Shown: piece by piece, positions 32,189 through 35,773 of the stretch
Layout of the letters: each line of letters opens with the position of its first letter
How positions within the stretch are numbered: position 1 is the stretch's first letter
Origin: Novosphingobium sp.
Lineage (GTDB): Bacteria; Pseudomonadota; Alphaproteobacteria; Sphingomonadales; Sphingomonadaceae
Direction: 5' to 3'
Length of the DNA: 35,773 nt
Assembly: GCA_004211435.1 (NCBI GenBank)
Contig: SECS01000022.1
Location: 1-35,773, forward strand
Translations under genes and position numbers: made by a program
The notes under the pieces: generated by a model
Databases searched by the model: none
Seen by the model: only the letters and a program-made list of their open reading frames with translations
What the model was told of the DNA's origin: nothing

Positions 32189-32949
32189 GTACGGGGGACC
32201 AAGGTCGCGAGCGCCTCGTGCGCGAGGCCGCTATGCAACTCGTCGAACATCCGCCGGCGCAGGTCCTTGGTCAGCAGCATGCGCGTGTGGCGCAGCAGCG
32301 GCAGCGGCAGTTTCGCGAGCTGCGCCGCCAGGACCCGCGCGCGGGGCAGCAGCGCCTCGGGGCTCAGGACTTCGGCGACGACGCCGATCTGCCGCGCCTC
32401 GGTAGCCGGGATGCGCTCGCCCGTGAGCAGGAAATAGCGCCCGCGGTTGGGGCCAAGCAGCATCGGCCAGACGACGTGGACACCGTCGCCGGGGATCGCG
32501 CCGCCGCTGGGCACATGCGCGAGGTCGGCGAATTCGGCGGTCTCGGCGGCGAGCACGATATCGCAGAGCACGGCGATCTCGGCGTGGATCAGCGCGGGTC
32601 CGTTGACCGCTGCGATCATCGGCACGGGCACGGCCAGTAGGTTGTTCAGCAGCGCCACGCCTTCGTCGTAAATGCGCGGCCACATCGCGGCGAGACTGTC
32701 CTCGGGGTAGCTTTGCGTCGGATCGGACGCGGCGATGAAGCTGTCGCCGGTGCCGGTCAGCACGACCACACGGTTCTCGGCGTCGCGGGCCAGGTCGAGG
32801 AAGGCATCGCCGAGTTCGCGGTGCAGGCTCTCGGGCGCGGAACCCCAGAGCGCCGGCCCGCCGCGCGTGTGGATCGTCATTTCGAGGACGCCGTCCGCCC
32901 GCGCAAAGCGGATGCCGGCATATTTGTCCTGGTAGTCGCTGAGTTGCAT
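32185..32949 (-). CDS. Crotonase-family protein resembling 6-oxocamphor hydrolase (beta-diketone hydrolase)
   Basis: A 254-residue crotonase-fold protein. By general homology it would be called enoyl-CoA hydratase, but it matches 6-oxocamphor hydrolase (OCH, CamK), which cleaves a C-C bond in cyclic beta-diketones without CoA. Residues corresponding to the OCH active site are present: W35 (ALW), H122 (IHAE), H145 (LAHVPSG), D155 (PGDGVH) and E245 (AHEAL). From memory, OCH uses W40, H122, H145, D154 and E244. The blocks YQDKYAGIRF, LLNNLLAVPVP and GPNRGRYFLLTGE also match. ATG at 32949 has AGGAGAGA 7 nt upstream. The frame extends to 33141 without support. It is divergent from the ferredoxin oxidoreductase gene. 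Confidence 0.85.
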   Translation of the reverse strand: MQLSDYQDKYAGIRFARADGVLEMTIHTRGGPALWGSAPESLHRELGDAFLDLARDAENRVVVLTGTGDSFIAASDPTQSYPEDSLAAMWPRIYDEGVALLNNLLAVPVPMIAAVNGPALIHAEIAVLCDIVLAAETAEFADLAHVPSGGAIPGDGVHVVWPMLLGPNRGRYFLLTGERIPATEARQIGVVAEVLSPEALLPRARVLAAQLAKLPLPLLRHTRMLLTKDLRRRMFDELHSGLAHEALATLVPRT

Positions 32950-32993
32950 GGGCCGTTCTCTCCTCATTTGCCGCGCATCATTGCCGGTGAGCG

Positions 32994-33021
32994 ACCAAAT
33001 GCAATCAATCGTTTGCTTGGT
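32994..33021. promoter_or_regulatory. Imperfect palindrome between the OCH-like and ferredoxin oxidoreductase genes
   Basis: Nested inverted arms ACCAA (32994-32998)/TTGGT (33017-33021) and GCAA (33001-33004)/TTGC (33013-33016) surround a TCAATCGT core. The element lies 45 bp upstream of the OCH-like start in the 206-bp divergent gap and resembles a TetR-type operator. The arms are offset by 2 nt, so symmetry is incomplete. Confidence 0.4.
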
Positions 33022-33155
33022 GAAAGGCGCAGGCCCTTTCGCCGGCCAAGGGCAGGCAACGCCGCTTGACCGCCGCGGCGCAAGCCCGGCTTGCCGCTTG
33101 CCAGCCCGGACCCCATCTGGAAAGCGGATCGGGGCCAGCACAGAACGGGAATTTC

Positions 33156-35773
33156 GTGACCAAGACGGTCGTCACGCTCGAAGACAAGTATACCCAGGAA
33201 GACGGACAGGTGATGCTGTCCGCGCTGCAGGGCGTCGTGCGCCTGATGCTCGACCAATCGAAGCGCGATCGCGCGGCCGGGCTGAACACCGCGGGTTACG
33301 TCACCGGCTATCGCGGTTCGCCGATCACCACGCTCGATGCACAGCTCTGGGCCAGCGAGAAACTGCTGACCGCGCATGACATCCGTTTCGAGCCGGGGCT
33401 CAACGAGGAACTGGCCGCAACCTCGATGCGCGGCACCCAGCAGCTCGGCTGGTATGGCAAGCCGCGCGTCGATGGCGTGTTCTCGCTGTGGTACGCCAAG
33501 GGCGTCGGCGTCGAGCGCGCGGGCGAGGCGATCAAGGCTGCCAATTTCGAGGGCACGCACCGCAACGGCGGCGCCCTTCTGCTTTGCGGCGACGACCATG
33601 CCGCCAAAAGCTCGCTGACCGCGCACCAGTCCGAACATGTCCTGGTCACGGCGATGGCGCCGATGCTCTATCCGGCGACGACCGACGAGATCCTGTCGAT
33701 GGGCCAGCTCGGCTGGGCCCTGTCGCGCGCCTCGGGGCTCTACGTCGGCATGAAGGCGGTCACCGATACGCTCGACCTGACGACGACGGTGGCGCTGCCG
33801 GGCCATTCCTTCCCCATCGTGATGCCCGACCTGGCAGGCCGCGTATCGCCGAACCTCAAGCAGAACGCCTCGGCGCTCGCGCAGGAGCAGGCGGTGATCG
33901 AGCACCGCCTGCCGATCGTGCCGCTGTTCGCCCAGGCCAACCGGCTCGACAGGGTCAGTCACGATGCGCCCGATCGCCGGCTGACCGTGGTCACCGCGGG
34001 CAAGGCCTGGCTCGACGTCTGCCAGGCGCTCGCCGACCTCGGGCTCGACGAGGGCAAGCGCCGCGTGATCGGCCTGCGCGTGGTCAAGCTCGGGCTCGTC
34101 TGGCCGCTCGACGCGCAGTTCGCGCGCGACGCCTGCGGCGGTTCGGCCGAAGTGCTCGTGGTTGAAGAGAAGCGGTCCTTCGTCGAGGAGCAGCTCGCGC
34201 GGATCTTCTACGGCCGCGCCGATGCGCCGGCGCTTTCGGGCAAGACCGAGCCCGATGGTGTGCCGCTGATCTCGGAAATCGGCGTGCTCGATCCGGGTTC
34301 GGTGCGCAAGGCGCTGGTCAAGCGCATGGCCGCTCTGGGCATGCTCAACGACGAGGTCGCCGCGCGCGATGCCGTGCTGCGCGATCTCGAAAGCGGCGCC
34401 AAGGCGCTCAAGCCGACCTCGATCCGCGCGGCCTATTTCTGCTCGGGCTGCCCGCACAACACCTCGACCCTGGTGCCCGAGGGCTCGGCGGCGATGGGCG
34501 CAACGGGTTGTCACGGCCTTGCGCATTTCATGCCCGAACGGCGGACGATGCAGACCGTGTCGATGGGCCAGGAGGGCATGCCCTGGGTCGGCGCGCAGAC
34601 CTTCGTCGAGACGCCGCACATGTTCCAGAACCTGGGCGACGGCACCTATACCCATTCGGGCCTGCTCTCGATCCGCGCCTCGGTCGCGGCCAAGAGCAAC
34701 ATTACCTTCAAGATCCTCTACAACGACGCCGTGGCGATGACCGGCGGCCAGCCCGCCGAAGGCGCGCTGACGCCCGAACAGATCATCCACGAGCTCGTCG
34801 CCGAGGGGGCGAAACCCGTCGTCCTAGTCAGCGAGGACCCGACGCGGTTCAAGCCCCGCGATCTGCCGCCGGGCACGCGAATCCTGCACCGCGACGAACT
34901 CGACGCGGTCCAGCGCGAACTGCGCGAGATCCCGGGCACGTCGGTGATCGTCTACGAGCAGACCTGCGCCAACGAGAAGCGGCGCCGGCGCAAGAAGGGC
35001 GCCTACGCCGATCCCGACAAGCGGCTTTTCATCAACAAGGCGGTCTGCGAGGGCTGCGGCGACTGCTCGGTCCAGTCGAACTGTCTGTCGGTGACCCCGG
35101 TCGAGACCGAATTCGGCCGCAAGCGCGCGATCGACCAGTCGACCTGCAACAAGGACTATTCCTGCATCAAGGGCTTTTGCCCGAGCTTCGTCACGGTCGA
35201 GGGCGGCACTCTGGTCAAGCGCAGCTTCGACGACGCGGCGCTGGCGCGGCTGGTCGCGACCCTGCCTGTGCCGCCGGTGCGTGACGTTTCGGCATCGCCG
35301 ATGGCCATGCTCGTCACCGGCATCGGCGGCACTGGCGTGCTCACGGTCGGCGCGATCCTGGCCATGGCGGCGCATCTCGAAGGCAAGGCGGCCAAGATTC
35401 TGGACCAGACCGGCATGGCGCAGAAGGGCGGCGCCGTGACTAGCCACCTGCGCATCGGCCAGGACACCGCGGCGATCCCTTCGGCGCGGCTCGGCACGGG
35501 CCAGGCCGACGTCATCATAGCCTGCGACCTGATCGTCGGTTCGGGCCCTGACGTGCTCACCCTGGCGCGGCCCGACACGCAGGTTCTGGCGAACGAGGAC
35601 GTCACGCCGACCGGCGAGTTCCAGACCAACCGCAACCTCGACCTGACCGCCAGCCGCTTCATCGGCGCGATCGGCAAGCGCGTCGATCCGGGCAACATCG
35701 CCACCCTGCGCGCGGGCGCCCTGGCGACGCGGCTTCTCGGAGATTCGATCTTCACCAACCTGATGATGGTCGG
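33156..35773 (+). CDS. Indolepyruvate ferredoxin oxidoreductase-family protein (partial)
   Basis: The 5' 872 codons of a large single-chain 2-oxoacid:ferredoxin oxidoreductase; the window ends before the stop. Such fused enzymes are about 1150 residues and oxidatively decarboxylate aryl- or branched-chain 2-oxoacids to acyl-CoA. Visible are the N-terminal pyrimidine-binding region (GYVTGYRGSPITTLD), the thiamine-diphosphate site GDGTYTHSG...YNDAVAMTGGQ, a cysteine-rich iron-sulfur segment (CEGCGDCSVQSNC and CNKDYSCIKGFC) and the start of the gamma domain (VTGIGGTGVLTVGAIL). GTG at 33156 has GGGAA about 5 nt upstream. It is divergent from the OCH-like gene; whether it acts in the same pathway is unknown. 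Confidence 0.93.
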   Translation, partial: MTKTVVTLEDKYTQEDGQVMLSALQGVVRLMLDQSKRDRAAGLNTAGYVTGYRGSPITTLDAQLWASEKLLTAHDIRFEPGLNEELAATSMRGTQQLGWYGKPRVDGVFSLWYAKGVGVERAGEAIKAANFEGTHRNGGALLLCGDDHAAKSSLTAHQSEHVLVTAMAPMLYPATTDEILSMGQLGWALSRASGLYVGMKAVTDTLDLTTTVALPGHSFPIVMPDLAGRVSPNLKQNASALAQEQAVIEHRLPIVPLFAQANRLDRVSHDAPDRRLTVVTAGKAWLDVCQALADLGLDEGKRRVIGLRVVKLGLVWPLDAQFARDACGGSAEVLVVEEKRSFVEEQLARIFYGRADAPALSGKTEPDGVPLISEIGVLDPGSVRKALVKRMAALGMLNDEVAARDAVLRDLESGAKALKPTSIRAAYFCSGCPHNTSTLVPEGSAAMGATGCHGLAHFMPERRTMQTVSMGQEGMPWVGAQTFVETPHMFQNLGDGTYTHSGLLSIRASVAAKSNITFKILYNDAVAMTGGQPAEGALTPEQIIHELVAEGAKPVVLVSEDPTRFKPRDLPPGTRILHRDELDAVQRELREIPGTSVIVYEQTCANEKRRRRKKGAYADPDKRLFINKAVCEGCGDCSVQSNCLSVTPVETEFGRKRAIDQSTCNKDYSCIKGFCPSFVTVEGGTLVKRSFDDAALARLVATLPVPPVRDVSASPMAMLVTGIGGTGVLTVGAILAMAAHLEGKAAKILDQTGMAQKGGAVTSHLRIGQDTAAIPSARLGTGQADVIIACDLIVGSGPDVLTLARPDTQVLANEDVTPTGEFQTNRNLDLTASRFIGAIGKRVDPGNIATLRAGALATRLLGDSIFTNLMMV

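Noticed and set aside
32950..33141. N-terminal extension of the OCH-like protein to 33141
   Set aside because: The extra 64 residues lack similarity to the family, and a strong ribosome binding site supports ATG 32949.

Overview
The window reads as a GC-rich chromosomal segment of an alphaproteobacterium, most likely a sphingomonad (Novosphingobium/Sphingobium/Sphingomonas-like). The basis is gene order (ubiE-ubiB-coaBC-dut; mltA and a Tim44-like gene beside secB; murJ-trpS), an alphaproteobacterial LexA box (GTTC-N7-GTTC), and short 'CTTCGACAGGCTCAG' repeats of the kind common in sphingomonads. No tRNA, rRNA, CRISPR array, insertion sequence or prophage was seen.

Layout. (1) 46-5426, plus strand: a tight housekeeping run of ubiE, ubiB, an unrecognised polytopic membrane protein, coaBC and dut. 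ubiB seems to have lost about 49 codons, including the ATP-binding lysine region, and coaBC carries a long acidic linker. (2) 5436-11026, minus strand: the SOS mutasome operon imuA-imuB-dnaE2(imuC), with a LexA box overlapping the predicted -10 element. (3) 11066-18879: small genes (ArsC/Spx-like, ABM-domain protein), aroC, then minus-strand Tim44-like, mltA and Smr, and plus-strand secB, murJ and trpS. (4) 18922-24728: accessory genes, namely an amidohydrolase, an AraC regulator divergent from an alpha/beta hydrolase, an Lrp/AsnC regulator and a succinate-semialdehyde-type dehydrogenase. (5) 24917-35773: a catabolic block of CoA-acylating aldehyde dehydrogenase, NAD(P) aldehyde dehydrogenase, SDR, cytochrome P450, zinc-free MDR reductase and a DUF2889 protein. 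It ends with a crotonase resembling 6-oxocamphor hydrolase and, divergent from it, an indolepyruvate ferredoxin oxidoreductase-family gene cut by the window edge.

How the parts may work together. Region 5 looks like a degradation pathway for an alicyclic or terpenoid-like substrate: P450 hydroxylation, SDR oxidation to a ketone, C-C cleavage of a beta-diketone by the OCH-like enzyme, then aldehyde oxidation or acylation to CoA thioesters. This pathway is inferred; no substrate can be read from sequence. The most unusual signals are the shortened UbiB, the P450 I-helix lacking the usual acidic residue, the full set of 6-oxocamphor hydrolase active-site residues in a gene that would normally be labelled enoyl-CoA hydratase, a perfect 9-bp inverted repeat with the DUF2889 start codon in its loop, and a three-half-site operator-like element spaced at 10 bp upstream of the aldehyde dehydrogenase operon.
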